This document shows, in pieces, positions 47,056-56,455 of a stretch of DNA of 64,000 nucleotides. Source of the stretch: Gracilibacillus salitolerans (lineage in GTDB: Bacteria > Bacillota > Bacilli > Bacillales > Amphibacillaceae); contig NZ_CP045915.1 in the NCBI RefSeq assembly GCF_009650095.1, positions 3,658,001 to 3,722,000 of the forward strand, read 5' to 3'. The position numbers and the translations under genes are program-made. Position 1 is the stretch's first letter; each line of letters begins with the position of its first letter. The notes beneath the pieces are model-generated. The model was not told the origin of the DNA. It saw only the letters and a list, made by a program, of their open reading frames with translations, and made no database searches.

Positions 47056-48243
47056 TTATTCGAAATAAGATTGAAAAATCATTACTGCAGCACCTATGGA
47101 AATAGTATTTACATTTCGATCTTCTTTATTAAAATGTACAGGCTCTCGTTTCATTCGATAAATATACTGTTTTGCCGATGCTACTATTTTCTCATAATAA
47201 GGTGGATACGTATGAATTAATTCACTACTTAGTATCACTTTATCTGGATGTAAAATATTAATCACATTTGCTATACCAATTCCGTAAGTAACAGCAGATT
47301 CAAGTACTACTTCTAGAACAATTGGATCTTCACTTGCTAAAGCTTTCATAAACTGATCCATTAATTCCTTTTGATTATTTCCCTTTTCTTTATGATAAAA
47401 TGGGAATGATTTTTCATTTAAGTACCGCTTGTTCACTTCTCGCAATAAATAATCATAGGAAATAAAAGAAGCAAGTGATCTACGTTCGTTTACTTCAATA
47501 ATTGTTTCCCCAAATGAGCTAGCATCGCCTGTTTTATTTTTTAGAATATGACCATCCGCCAAAACCCCGCAACGCAATCCTCGTCCACTTATACAATAAA
47601 GGATGGTTTGATCCAAAATATTACCTTTCATGTATTCATGTAAAGTCGCCACATTCGCACCATTTTCCAGTAATATTTTTTCATCTTCAAAACTTTCTAA
47701 ACCGTCTATTACAGAAATATTTTTCCATCCACTTGCAATAAACGCATCAGGTTCTAAAATAATACCTTTCTCCCTATCTAACGGGCCCACTGTCCCAATA
47801 CCAATTCCCAGGAGCATATCACGGGGTATGTTATGTTTTTCTAACAATTGTTCGATTTTTTCTTTAATTAGTTGCAAAGTATAAGGTGGTGTATGTTTTT
47901 CCGTCATAGCAAAAGTAAAACTATCAACTTCACTAAACGACATATTTACTAATATGATGGTCGATTCTATTCTTGACAAGTCCACACCAATCATAAACCC
48001 TGCATCGGGCTCAATCTCATATAAAGCTGGTGGTCTCCCTCCTGATGACTCTTCATACTCAGCTATCTTAATGAACCCTTCAGATACTAAATATTCCAAA
48101 TGTCGTGCAACTGTTGTTTGTTTCATTTCTATTTCTTCGACTATTTTTGCTTTTGTTACCGGTTTGTTGGCATGAATATATTGATAAACCTGTTTCATAC
48201 CTTTATATTTTGCTGAAGTTTGTTCTAAAAAGGACTTTAACAC
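47056..48243 (-). CDS. ROK-family transcriptional regulator lacking the zinc motif
   Basis: 395 residues. An N-terminal winged helix (TKAKIVEEIEMKQTTVARHLEYL, shown in short) leads into a ROK domain with GVDLSRIESTI and GIGIGTVGPLD. The usual sugar/zinc block, G-H then C-x-C-G-x-x-G-C, is absent; in its place is FGETIIEVNERRSLASFIS. It is thus of the XylR/NagC type but may sense a different ligand. The start is a GTG at 48243 with GGGAGCG. No sugar kinase or permease adjoins it, so its targets are unknown. Confidence 0.82.
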   Translation of the reverse strand: MLKSFLEQTSAKYKGMKQVYQYIHANKPVTKAKIVEEIEMKQTTVARHLEYLVSEGFIKIAEYEESSGGRPPALYEIEPDAGFMIGVDLSRIESTIILVNMSFSEVDSFTFAMTEKHTPPYTLQLIKEKIEQLLEKHNIPRDMLLGIGIGTVGPLDREKGIILEPDAFIASGWKNISVIDGLESFEDEKILLENGANVATLHEYMKGNILDQTILYCISGRGLRCGVLADGHILKNKTGDASSFGETIIEVNERRSLASFISYDYLLREVNKRYLNEKSFPFYHKEKGNNQKELMDQFMKALASEDPIVLEVVLESAVTYGIGIANVINILHPDKVILSSELIHTYPPYYEKIVASAKQYIYRMKREPVHFNKEDRNVNTISIGAAVMIFQSYFE

Positions 48244-48382
48244 TCATTTCGCTCCCTTATTCCATGGTTTCATGTACTTTTTAGTATACTTCTAATTATT
48301 TCCTGTGAAAAGGGGCATGTTTTTCAAAAAGAGAGCTTCTTGTTGAAAAACCGTTTGCCTTCGATTTTAATAAATTAAAAAT

Positions 48383-48429
48383 GATAAATACTCATTGAAA
48401 ACTAACCTTAACTTCAAAGAGTATTTATC
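48383..48429 (-). terminator. Terminator of the split CHR-FGE operon
   Basis: GATAAATACTC and GAGTATTTATC pair over a long loop; on the minus strand ATTTTTAATTT follows. Confidence 0.65.
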
Positions 48430-48441
48430 AACAAAAAAGGA

Positions 48442-49386
48442 TCACACATCCTTCACACATCGAAAACCAATATTACCTGATGAACTTTCCACTGTATTAG
48501 AACTTCTAGCTGCTACTCGATAACGGTTACAATAGGATTTATGACATAAATACGAGCCGCCACGCATTACTTTGGAGATATTGCCTTTTACAAAGTCTTG
48601 ATCTATTTTCCCATTGCGATCAATTTCGAAAGTATCTGCACACCATTCCCATACATTTCCGGAAACATTATATAATCCGTATCCATTAGGCGGAAATGAC
48701 TCTGCTGGAGCTATTCCGACATATCCATCATCCTTTGTATTATGCTTTGGAAACTCACCTTGCCATATATTACAGTAGTGGTCTCCGTTAGGTGTTAATT
48801 CATCACCCCACGGGAATTTCTTTTGCTCTAAACCACCTCTTGCCGCATACTCCCATTCTTTTTCGGTCGGTAGTCTTTTCCCTGCCCATTTACTATACGC
48901 CACAGCATCATTCCAAGACACATGAATAACAGGATAATCCAAACGATCTTCTATTGATGAGCCTAGCCCTTCTGGTTGGTACCAATACGCTTGTTCCGTC
49001 GCAAACCACCATGGGGTTTGTGGCACTTGCTGTAGTTTTCCCGGGAAATCCTTCGGGATAAATTGATAAAATACAAAAGACCAGCCATATTGTTCTGATT
49101 CAGTTTTATATCCCGTATCATCAACAAATTCTTTAAATTGTTGATTTGTCACAGCCTGAATATCTATGTAAAAAGGAGAAACTTTTACTTTTTGGACCGG
49201 ACCTTCTCCATCTGTTTTAAAACCCTCATCATCATCGGTGCCCATTAAAAACTCTCCACCATCTAATAACACCATGTTATCAACGCCTGAAACTTTTTCA
49301 TTAATGGTTTGATTTCCCTCTTTATTTTGAGATGACAGAAAATCTTGCCTACTTACTTGGCAACAGCTTGGTTTCTTATCTTCCAT
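48442..49386 (-). CDS. Formylglycine-generating enzyme family protein
   Basis: 314 residues of the FGE/SUMF1 fold. The block VMRGGSYLCHKSYCNRYR contains both active cysteines (about Cys281 and Cys286) found in true copper-dependent FGE, and SSGNIGFRCV closes the domain. LPTEKEWEYAARGG and NVWEWCAD are also present. FGE oxidises a Cys in the CxPxR motif of sulfatases to formylglycine. No sulfatase gene is in the window. It is the last gene of an operon with two half-size CHR transporters. GAGGG precedes the ATG. Confidence 0.88.
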   Translation of the reverse strand: MEDKKPSCCQVSRQDFLSSQNKEGNQTINEKVSGVDNMVLLDGGEFLMGTDDDEGFKTDGEGPVQKVKVSPFYIDIQAVTNQQFKEFVDDTGYKTESEQYGWSFVFYQFIPKDFPGKLQQVPQTPWWFATEQAYWYQPEGLGSSIEDRLDYPVIHVSWNDAVAYSKWAGKRLPTEKEWEYAARGGLEQKKFPWGDELTPNGDHYCNIWQGEFPKHNTKDDGYVGIAPAESFPPNGYGLYNVSGNVWEWCADTFEIDRNGKIDQDFVKGNISKVMRGGSYLCHKSYCNRYRVAARSSNTVESSSGNIGFRCVKDV

Positions 49387-49415
49387 AGATAGCCCTCACT
49401 TTCCTAGAAATAGTC

Positions 49416-49952
49416 TTAGTATAACACGATTCCATATACACCCGCTAAAGCGATCACAAAAATTGGGTGCATCCGTAATTTCATTAATGCGAAAAAAGAT
49501 AAGAGAAAAATGACTAATAAACTAAATGTGTGCCATGATATTTCACCAATCACATTATTTGTAATAGCAAAATTCAAAGCAGCATAAATTATTAAACCTG
49601 TAATAATCGGCCGTAAGCCATAAAACGCCGACTTTACAATATGTAACTCATTAAATTTAAAAAAGAATGTTGCAATAATCAAAATAATTAATAAAGAGGG
49701 AATGACCATACCTAAAGCTGACACAATTGCACCTGATAGACCTGCTGTTTGATAACCTACAAATATTGCACTATTTGTAGCGATTGGCCCTGGTGACATT
49801 CCTGCAACAGCTATGACATCGGTAAATTCCTGGGTTGTCATCCAACCATGTTGTGAAACTTCCAACTCTATTACGGGAATCATTGCATATCCTCCACCAA
49901 ACGAAACAAAGCCAATCAGTAAAAAAGTCCAAAATAAGTCTAAAAGTACCAC
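49416..49952 (-). CDS. Half-size CHR (chromate-type) transporter subunit 2
   Basis: About 178 residues with one CHR domain: FVSFGGGYAMIPVIELEV at the start and AVAGMSPGPIATNSAIFVG next, then four to five helices. Half-size CHR proteins work as pairs; the partner is the gene just upstream. The start is probably the GTG at 49952, with AGGGGTG spaced correctly; a GTG at 49961 overlaps that site. The anion exported need not be chromate. The FGE gene follows 29 bases later. Confidence 0.85.
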   Translation of the reverse strand: MVLLDLFWTFLLIGFVSFGGGYAMIPVIELEVSQHGWMTTQEFTDVIAVAGMSPGPIATNSAIFVGYQTAGLSGAIVSALGMVIPSLLIILIIATFFFKFNELHIVKSAFYGLRPIITGLIIYAALNFAITNNVIGEISWHTFSLLVIFLLSFFALMKLRMHPIFVIALAGVYGIVLY

Positions 49953-49963
49953 GCTGTTCACCC

Positions 49964-50554
49964 CTATTTGTCATTTCTATCTAATCGTGTTGCATATCCT
50001 AATAGTTTTTTCACGTTCACGACTGCAATACCTAAGCCAATACCACCAACAATAATTAGTACAGGATGTATGTGAAGAAAATATAATATTGCTGCGGTCA
50101 AAATAGTGATAACAAGTGTTGTTTTATCATAGATAGCTGTCAAACCAATTTTGTACGCAGCGAAAGCTATTAAAGCTACAATTGCTGCACGAATCCCTAC
50201 AAATGCTGATTCTACAAAGGGGTTATCCTTAATAAATAGAAATAGAATACTTAATGCTACAACAATAAGAAAAGTTGGTAAAAGAACACCTGTCATTGCG
50301 ATAATAGCGCCTTTTACTCCTGCTAACCGGTATCCAATAAACGTTGCCGAATTAATAGCAATTGCCCCTGGTACAGATTCTGCAATCGCAAAAATTTCTG
50401 AAACTTCTTTTGTTTTTACCCATTTTCTTTTTTGCACTACTTCTCTTTCAATCATAGGGATCATCGCGTAACCACCGCCAAAAGTGACCGGACCTATTTT
50501 AAAAAAAGAAAGAAAAATTTGTAGTAAATACCTCCAATTTGTTTTCAATGACAT
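49964..50554 (-). CDS. Half-size CHR (chromate-type) transporter subunit 1
   Basis: 196 residues, one CHR domain: GPVTFGGGYAMIPMIEREVV at the start and AIAESVPGAIAINSATFIGYR next. The usual GP after the S is GA here (VPGAI), a small deviation. It forms with the next gene the two halves of a chromate-type antiporter in the membrane. GGGGGA precedes the ATG. It is the first gene of the operon ending with FGE. Confidence 0.86.
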   Translation of the reverse strand: MSLKTNWRYLLQIFLSFFKIGPVTFGGGYAMIPMIEREVVQKRKWVKTKEVSEIFAIAESVPGAIAINSATFIGYRLAGVKGAIIAMTGVLLPTFLIVVALSILFLFIKDNPFVESAFVGIRAAIVALIAFAAYKIGLTAIYDKTTLVITILTAAILYFLHIHPVLIIVGGIGLGIAVVNVKKLLGYATRLDRNDK

Positions 50555-50748
50555 TCCCCCATCTTTACGCTAATAACTTTTATCCATTTTGATTATAACA
50601 CACTTTAATCCACATTGGTTTAAAGTGAGTGTGATTATTATAAAAAGTTTCCGTTAAATTCTACATTTATCATAAACAAAGTTTGTCACCAACGCTCTGA
50701 TATGATTTACTTTTAAGATAGGAATTATTGTTAGGAGGAGAATATTGA

Positions 50749-51024
50749 ATGAAAGAACTAGATAAAAATCCTATTAAAATCGCCAATCGCGAAGCCCTTA
50801 TTGGAGTCCTCTTAGTAGTGTTTCATTTTACCTGGTGGTTTACTTTTGCCTATGGATTAGGAAAAAAAGACCCATCTGAATATCAATATATTTTAGGATT
50901 TCCTGCGTGGTTTTTTTATAGCTGTATTGCAGGTATCATCATTATGGCCATTCTCGTATTTATTATCGTGAAATTCTTTTTCACTGACATACCTTTTGAT
51001 GATGAGGAGTTCGAGCAATTATGA
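50749..51024 (+). CDS. yhdT: YhdT family small membrane protein
   Basis: 91 residues with two membrane helices and a WWFTFAYGLG motif, ending in an acidic tail. This is the YhdT (DUF997) family, almost always found just before panF, and it is probably a helper subunit of the pantothenate permease. Its TGA stop overlaps the panF start as ATGA. GGAGG precedes the ATG. Confidence 0.88.
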   Translation: MKELDKNPIKIANREALIGVLLVVFHFTWWFTFAYGLGKKDPSEYQYILGFPAWFFYSCIAGIIIMAILVFIIVKFFFTDIPFDDEEFEQL

Positions 51025-52442
51025 ATTTAGTAGCGTCTATCACATTATTCAGTTCGGTTGCCATCATTTTTTTGATTGGTTTACTTGCAAGCAGAACGAC
51101 CAATCCAAGTACTTCTTTTATGGAAGATTATTATTTAGGTGGGCGCAGTTTAGGTGGATTCGTCTTAGCGATGACAATGACTGCTACCTACGGAAGTGCC
51201 AGCAGTTTTATCGGTGGACCCGGTGTAGCCTACAATGAAGGATTAGGTTGGGTATTATTATCCGTTATTCAAGTCTCTACAGGTTATTTCACTTTAATGA
51301 TTCTCGGAAAAAGGTTTGCTATCGTAGCAAAAAAATATAAAGCAATAACGATGGTTGACTTTTTAAAAGAACGATATCAATCCAAATGGGTCGTATTATT
51401 GTCTTCATTTAGTATCATTGTCTTTTTATTTTCTGCCATGGCTGCTCAATGGATTGGTGGGGGCCGGTTAATCGAATCTATTACAGGATTATCCTATCAT
51501 TCTGCCTTACTCATTTTTGTATTAACCGTACTCGTTTATGTCACATTCGGTGGGTTCCGTGCAGTAACATTAACTGACTCCATTCAAGGAACGATTATGA
51601 TTATCGGAACAGTTATCTTGCTTGGATCTATTATTATGGCAGGAGGCGGCGTCTCCTCCATCATGGCTGATCTTAGAGCAGAGAATCCAAATTTAATTAC
51701 ACCATACGGGGCAGACGGAAGCTTATCACCACAATACGTATCATCCTTTTGGATATTGGTTGGTGTCGGGGTTGTTGCGTTACCGCAAATTGTAGTCCGA
51801 GCAATGTCCTATAAAAACACAAGATCTTTTCATCGCGCACTAATCATTGGCACTATTGTTGTTGGTGTGATTATGTTAAATATGCACTTAATTGGGGTAT
51901 TTGCTCGTCCGATTTTGCCAGGTGTTGAAGTAGCTGATACGGTGATACCGTTAATCGCTTTAGAAGTATTACCTGCGTGGTTAGCGGGAATTGTGTTGGC
52001 AGCACCACTTGCAGCAATTATGTCAACGGTCGATTCCTTACTTTTATTAGTCAGCTCAACAATTGTAAAAGACGTCTACCTTAATTACATACAACCACAC
52101 GCACCTAAGAAAAAAGTGCGTAAGCTAAGTATGATCATAACTGCTATTTTAGGGTTCATAGTTTACTTAATTGCGATAAATCCACCAGATTTAATTATTT
52201 GGCTAAACTTATATACAATTGGTGGATTGGAAGCAGCCTTTATCTGGCCGGTTGTAATGGGGATCTATTGGAAAAAGGGGAATAAACACGGGGCTATCGC
52301 AGCAATTATCACAGGCTTTCTCTCCTATATTTTGTTTCAGGCCTTTTACCCGGAACCATTCGGAATGCATGCAGTTGTCTCATCGATAGCGATATCACTT
52401 ATTGCATATGTTGGAGCTAGTTTGAGTTTGAAAAAAGAGTAG
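51021..52442 (+). CDS. panF: Sodium/pantothenate symporter
   Basis: 473 residues of the sodium:solute symporter family with 13 membrane helices. The FMEDYYLGGRSLGGFVLAMT, TATYGSASSFIGGPG and APLAAIMSTVDSLLLL blocks match PanF. It imports pantothenate with sodium, and is paired with yhdT. A terminator follows immediately and includes the stop codon. Confidence 0.92.
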   Translation: MNLVASITLFSSVAIIFLIGLLASRTTNPSTSFMEDYYLGGRSLGGFVLAMTMTATYGSASSFIGGPGVAYNEGLGWVLLSVIQVSTGYFTLMILGKRFAIVAKKYKAITMVDFLKERYQSKWVVLLSSFSIIVFLFSAMAAQWIGGGRLIESITGLSYHSALLIFVLTVLVYVTFGGFRAVTLTDSIQGTIMIIGTVILLGSIIMAGGGVSSIMADLRAENPNLITPYGADGSLSPQYVSSFWILVGVGVVALPQIVVRAMSYKNTRSFHRALIIGTIVVGVIMLNMHLIGVFARPILPGVEVADTVIPLIALEVLPAWLAGIVLAAPLAAIMSTVDSLLLLVSSTIVKDVYLNYIQPHAPKKKVRKLSMIITAILGFIVYLIAINPPDLIIWLNLYTIGGLEAAFIWPVVMGIYWKKGNKHGAIAAIITGFLSYILFQAFYPEPFGMHAVVSSIAISLIAYVGASLSLKKE

Positions 52443-52470
52443 GGTTCAGTGAATGAACCCTACTCTTTTA
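52436..52470 (+). terminator. Terminator of yhdT-panF
   Basis: GAGTAGGGTTCA-GTGA-ATGAACCCTACTC with T-run. The panF stop codon lies in the left arm. Confidence 0.88.
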
Positions 52471-52502
52471 TAGTTATCCGTTATTTTTGTCCGTCATACC
52501 TT

Positions 52503-52706
52503 TTATGATGGACACTTTTTTTGATTTTTCACTTCTTTTGTCCTTCATTACGCTTATGATGGACACTTCTTCTGTTTTTTCACTTCTTTTGTCCTTCATT
52601 ACGCTTATGATGGACACTTCTTTTGATTTTTCACTTCTTTTGTCCTTCATTACGCTTATGATGGACACTTCTTTTAATTTTTCACTTATTTTGTCCTTCA
52701 ATCAGC
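52503..52706 (+). repeat. Tandem array 2: four 51-bp hairpin units
   Basis: Units begin at 52503, 52554, 52605 and 52656, the last being decayed at its right end. Each starts TTATGATGGACACTT and ends TTTTGTCCTTCATTA, so ends pair within the unit. Period and layout equal those of array 1 at 21471, but the interior consensus differs (TGATTTTTCACTTC). Open frames on both strands are a by-product of the 51-bp period. It lies between convergent panF and prkA. Confidence 0.85.
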
Positions 52707-52745
52707 TTTTGCAGCTTTCTGTTCCTAATAGAAAACTTGATGTGA

Positions 52746-52776
52746 AAAATGACCTCCAAATCTAGGAGGTCATTTT
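52746..52776 (-). terminator. Terminator of prkA
   Basis: On the minus strand AAAATGACCTCC and GGAGGTCATTTT form a perfect stem flanked by T-rich sequence. Confidence 0.88.
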
Positions 52777-52781
52777 ACTTG

Positions 52782-54677
52782 CTATCGATTCAACAAACTA
52801 CCAACATAACGTAGCAGATCATTCGCAGATTGCGTATTATATCCATACTCTTCCACAAGTGTCGCCACCACTTCATTCATTTTCTTCAATTGTTGTTCAT
52901 CTGGCGTTTTCGTAGAAGTAGTAATTTTGACAACATCCTTCAAGTCAGCAAATAATTTCTTTTGGATTGCTTCACGCAAGCGCTCATGTGATTGATAATC
53001 AAATTTTTTGCCTTTTCTAGCATAAGCTGATATTCGGATTAGGATTTCTTCGCGGAATGCTTTCTTCGCGTTTTCAGAGATACCAATCTGTTCTTCGATC
53101 GAACGCATTAATTTTTCATCTGGATGCATTTCTTCTCCTGTTAATGGATCCTGCAATTTTGTTTTATTACAAAATGCTTCGACATTATCTAAATAATTAT
53201 CCATTAGTGTTTTGGCAGACTCTTCATAGGAATAAACAAAAGCTTTCTGCACTTCTTTTTTCGCTAACTCATCGTATTCTTTCCGCGCTACTGAAATAAA
53301 ATCTAAATAATCTTCTTTCTGTTCTTTAGTAATGGAAGGGTGATCATCTAAACCGTCTTTTAATGAACGCAATACATCAAGTGCATTGATCGCTTGCATT
53401 TCTTTACGGATAATGGTTGATGAAATTCGATTGATGACATATCGAGGATCAATCCCTGTCATGCCTTCATCAGAGTATTCTTTTTTCAATGCATTCACGT
53501 CTTGGTCACTAAATCCTTCAACATCTTGATCATTATATAAATAGAGTTTTTTCAACATGCTGATATTGCTTTGTTTGGATTCCTTCAATCTTGTTAAAAT
53601 GGTAAACATCGCAGCTATTTTCAATGTATGTGGTGCGATGTGAGCGTCCTGAATATCACTTTCTTCAATCATTTTTCGATATATTCGTTCTTCCTGATCT
53701 AATTTTAAATTATATGGAATGGGCATCACAATCATTCTAGAGTGCAATGCTTCATTCTTTTTGTTAGAAATAAAAGAGCGGTACTCCGATTCATTGGTAT
53801 GGGCTACTATCATTTCATCCGCTGAAATCAAGGCAAACCGGCCTGCTTTAAAATTACCTTCCTGTGTTAACGAAAGCAAATGCCAGAGAAATTTCTCATC
53901 ACATTTGAGCATTTCTTGGAATTCCATCAACCCGCGATTAGCCTTATTTAATTCTCCATCAAAGCGGTATGCTCGTGGGTCTGATTCTGATCCGTAGGTG
54001 GCAATCGTGGAAAAATCAATTGATCCAGTAAGATCAGCAATATCCTGTGATTTTGGATCTGACGGACTAAACGTACCAATACCAACCCGATTGTCTTCTG
54101 AGAAAAAGATCCGTTCTACTTTGACCTCTTCAATTTTGCCACCGTAGTCCTCTTCCAGTCGCAAACGGTTTAACGGAGATAAACTTCCTTCAATTTTAAT
54201 TCCATAATCCTGTTCAAAATCTGCTCTCAAATGTTGCGGAATAAGATGCAGCGGGTTTTCATGCATTGGGCAACCTTTAATCGCATACACCGCACCTTGG
54301 TCAGTCAACGTGTATTGCTCTAAACCTCTTTTTAATAATGTTACTAAAGTGGATTTCCCACCACTTACCGGTCCCATTAATAATAAAATTCGCTTTTTAA
54401 CATCTAGCCTTTTGGCTGCTGGATGAAAATATTCCTCGACCAGCTTTTCTAATGCTTCTTCCAACCCAAATAATTGATGACTGAAAAAGTTATATTTACG
54501 CACACCGTTTTCTTCTTCTACCCCTTCATCTTTTATCATTTGATATATACGGGAATGAGCAGATTGTGCAAGGTATGGCTTTTCTTTTAACAATTCAAGA
54601 TACTCTGCAAATGTACCTTCCCATTTTAAGGCATCTTGTGTTTGTCGATATTCTTGTACCCTTCTTAAAATATCCAT
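52782..54677 (-). CDS. prkA: PrkA serine protein kinase / AAA+ ATPase
   Basis: 631 residues, the exact usual length. The AAA+ domain has Walker A LLMGPVSGGKSTLV near residue 105, and a C-terminal kinase-like domain follows. The N-terminal YLELLKEKPYLAQSAHSRIY block is typical. PrkA acts in early sporulation in the mother cell, with YhbH and SpoVR as partners; recent work suggests a protease activity. The ATG at 54677 has GGGAGG upstream; an in-frame start at 54692 overlaps that site. Confidence 0.95.
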   Translation of the reverse strand: MDILRRVQEYRQTQDALKWEGTFAEYLELLKEKPYLAQSAHSRIYQMIKDEGVEEENGVRKYNFFSHQLFGLEEALEKLVEEYFHPAAKRLDVKKRILLLMGPVSGGKSTLVTLLKRGLEQYTLTDQGAVYAIKGCPMHENPLHLIPQHLRADFEQDYGIKIEGSLSPLNRLRLEEDYGGKIEEVKVERIFFSEDNRVGIGTFSPSDPKSQDIADLTGSIDFSTIATYGSESDPRAYRFDGELNKANRGLMEFQEMLKCDEKFLWHLLSLTQEGNFKAGRFALISADEMIVAHTNESEYRSFISNKKNEALHSRMIVMPIPYNLKLDQEERIYRKMIEESDIQDAHIAPHTLKIAAMFTILTRLKESKQSNISMLKKLYLYNDQDVEGFSDQDVNALKKEYSDEGMTGIDPRYVINRISSTIIRKEMQAINALDVLRSLKDGLDDHPSITKEQKEDYLDFISVARKEYDELAKKEVQKAFVYSYEESAKTLMDNYLDNVEAFCNKTKLQDPLTGEEMHPDEKLMRSIEEQIGISENAKKAFREEILIRISAYARKGKKFDYQSHERLREAIQKKLFADLKDVVKITTSTKTPDEQQLKKMNEVVATLVEEYGYNTQSANDLLRYVGSLLNR

Positions 54678-54754
54678 AAAACGACCTCCCAATAATGTAA
54701 ACCTTGCTATGCTATAGAAGCACGATAAAATTATTTCGGTAGTTGCTTTATCTA

Positions 54755-54783
54755 TATGTATGTAGGAAAGTGATAAAAAATGA
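54755..54783 (-). promoter_or_regulatory. Sigma-E-like promoter of prkA
   Basis: On the minus strand TCATTTT (54777-54783), 14 bases, then CATACATA (54755-54762), matching 6 of 7 and 6 of 8 positions of the sigma-E pattern. Confidence 0.45.
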
Positions 54784-54850
54784 ATGGACTATGGATAAGA
54801 AAGTAGATCTATTCGCTCAGACAAAAGAAAAAGTCGCATGCTTTTTTCAT

Positions 54851-54884
54851 ATAAAAAGAGTAGCTACTGACTTATAGCTACTCT
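54851..54884 (-). terminator. Second terminator downstream of nagP
   Basis: On the minus strand AGAGTAGCTA and TAGCTACTCT pair perfectly, followed by TTTTTAT. With the hairpin at 54912 this makes two terminators in tandem; the 60-base stretch between could be a small RNA or simply a backup. Confidence 0.75.
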
Positions 54885-54911
54885 ATCCACATTCTTCATT
54901 TAATTCTTATT

Positions 54912-54945
54912 AAAAAGCAAGGAGAAGGGAATCTCCATGCTTTTT
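54912..54945 (-). terminator. First terminator of the PTS operon
   Basis: On the minus strand AAAAGCATGGAGA and TCTCCTTGCTTTTT pair with T-run, some 25 bases after the nagP stop. Confidence 0.8.
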
Positions 54946-54968
54946 ATGTCAAATATCTAACTTACGGA

Positions 54969-56423
54969 TTAATTACGTATTTTTTTAATTTCATCGGCTA
55001 CAAATTGAACCTGTGTCCCTACTATGACTTGAATACTGTTTTTACCTACAATATTGATTCCTGGTACGCCTGTATTCTTTATTCGTTGCTGATCAACGGC
55101 ATCCATGTCTTTGACGTCTAATCTTAATCGTGTCACACAATTATCAAGCGTGAGAACATTTTCATCTCCACCTAATCCCGCATAAATTTCTTTTGCCATT
55201 ACAGATATATCATCATTAGAAGTAGATGGTTCACTTGAACTTTCCGTTGAATCTACATCATCCTCACGACCTGGTGTCTTGAAATTAAACTTCGTGATTA
55301 AGAATCGGAATAATACGTAATAAATAACCGCTATGATTAACCCTTGAACAAGTAACATAAATGGTTGATTTGCTAATGGTAATCGTGAACTTAAAATGAA
55401 ATCGACAAAACCGGCACTAAATCCGAAACCAGCTGTCCAATCAAAAGCAGCTGCCACAGCCATTGAAATACCTGTTAAAGCTGCATGAACAACATATAAC
55501 GCTGGAGCTAAAAACATAAATGAAAATTCTAGCGGTTCTGTTACACCAGTAAAAAAGGAGGCAAAACCAGCTGCTAACAGTAATGATGCTGCTGTTTTCT
55601 TTCGATTTGTTTTAGCTGTATGATACATTGCTAACGCTGCTGCAGGTAAACCAAACATCATAACCGGGAAGAAGCCTGCCATGTACATACCAGTAACACC
55701 TTTCTCCCCTTCTCCAGACCAAAAATTCGCAATATCATTGATACCTGCAACATCAAACCAAAAAACTGAGTTTAATGCATGATGAAGGCCTGTCGGTATT
55801 AATAATCGATTAAAGAATCCATATAAACCTGCACCAATTGCATCTAAATCTAGAATTGCCTTACCAAATGAAACTAATCCAGAATAGACAACCGGCCATA
55901 CAAAGAATAAAATGGCAGAAACAATTAAACTAGTTACCGCTGTCATGATTGGTACTAAACGCTTACCACTAAAAAACGCAAAAGCATCTGGTAGTTTCAC
56001 TTGACTAAATCGATTATACATAATAGAAGCTACAATACCTGAGATAATACCGATAAATTGATTTTCTATATTATCAAAAGCCGCATTTACATTTTCTGGA
56101 TCCGTACTTTGCAACAATGCTACAGAATCCGTCGATAACAAGGTCGTAATTACTAGATAAGATACTAAACCACTTAGCGCGGCAGAACCATCCTTATCTT
56201 TGGACATCCCAAAGGCAATACCAACCGCAAACAAAATCGACATACTTTCACCGGAAACAATAGATTCTCCAGCTTTAATTAAAAATGCAGCTACAACATT
56301 TTCTTCCCCCCATCCTGATGGGTCCATCCAATAGCCAATACCCATTAAGATTGCGGCAGCTGGCAAAACTGCAACCGGCAACATTAAAGATCTACCGATA
56401 TTTTGAAGATACTTCATTACCAT
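54969..56423 (-). CDS. nagP: PTS N-acetylglucosamine-type EIIBC component
   Basis: 484 residues. The EIIC membrane domain spans about 1-375 with the TGVTEPLEFSFMFLAP block, then a Ser/Asp-rich linker and the EIIB domain with the phospho-Cys in TLDNCVTRLRLDV. It imports and phosphorylates an amino sugar. Context with nagA, nagB and NagR operators supports GlcNAc; the nearby murQ leaves room for MurNAc. EIIA is supplied by the first gene of the operon. AGGAGGA precedes the ATG. Confidence 0.9.
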   Translation of the reverse strand: MVMKYLQNIGRSLMLPVAVLPAAAILMGIGYWMDPSGWGEENVVAAFLIKAGESIVSGESMSILFAVGIAFGMSKDKDGSAALSGLVSYLVITTLLSTDSVALLQSTDPENVNAAFDNIENQFIGIISGIVASIMYNRFSQVKLPDAFAFFSGKRLVPIMTAVTSLIVSAILFFVWPVVYSGLVSFGKAILDLDAIGAGLYGFFNRLLIPTGLHHALNSVFWFDVAGINDIANFWSGEGEKGVTGMYMAGFFPVMMFGLPAAALAMYHTAKTNRKKTAASLLLAAGFASFFTGVTEPLEFSFMFLAPALYVVHAALTGISMAVAAAFDWTAGFGFSAGFVDFILSSRLPLANQPFMLLVQGLIIAVIYYVLFRFLITKFNFKTPGREDDVDSTESSSEPSTSNDDISVMAKEIYAGLGGDENVLTLDNCVTRLRLDVKDMDAVDQQRIKNTGVPGINIVGKNSIQVIVGTQVQFVADEIKKIRN

Positions 56424-56455
56424 AAGTAATTCCTCCTAAATTTAAAATTATTTAA

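Noticed and set aside
52474..52765. Similar repeat-encoded frames in the second array
   Set aside because: Same reason; the array lies between two terminators of convergent genes.
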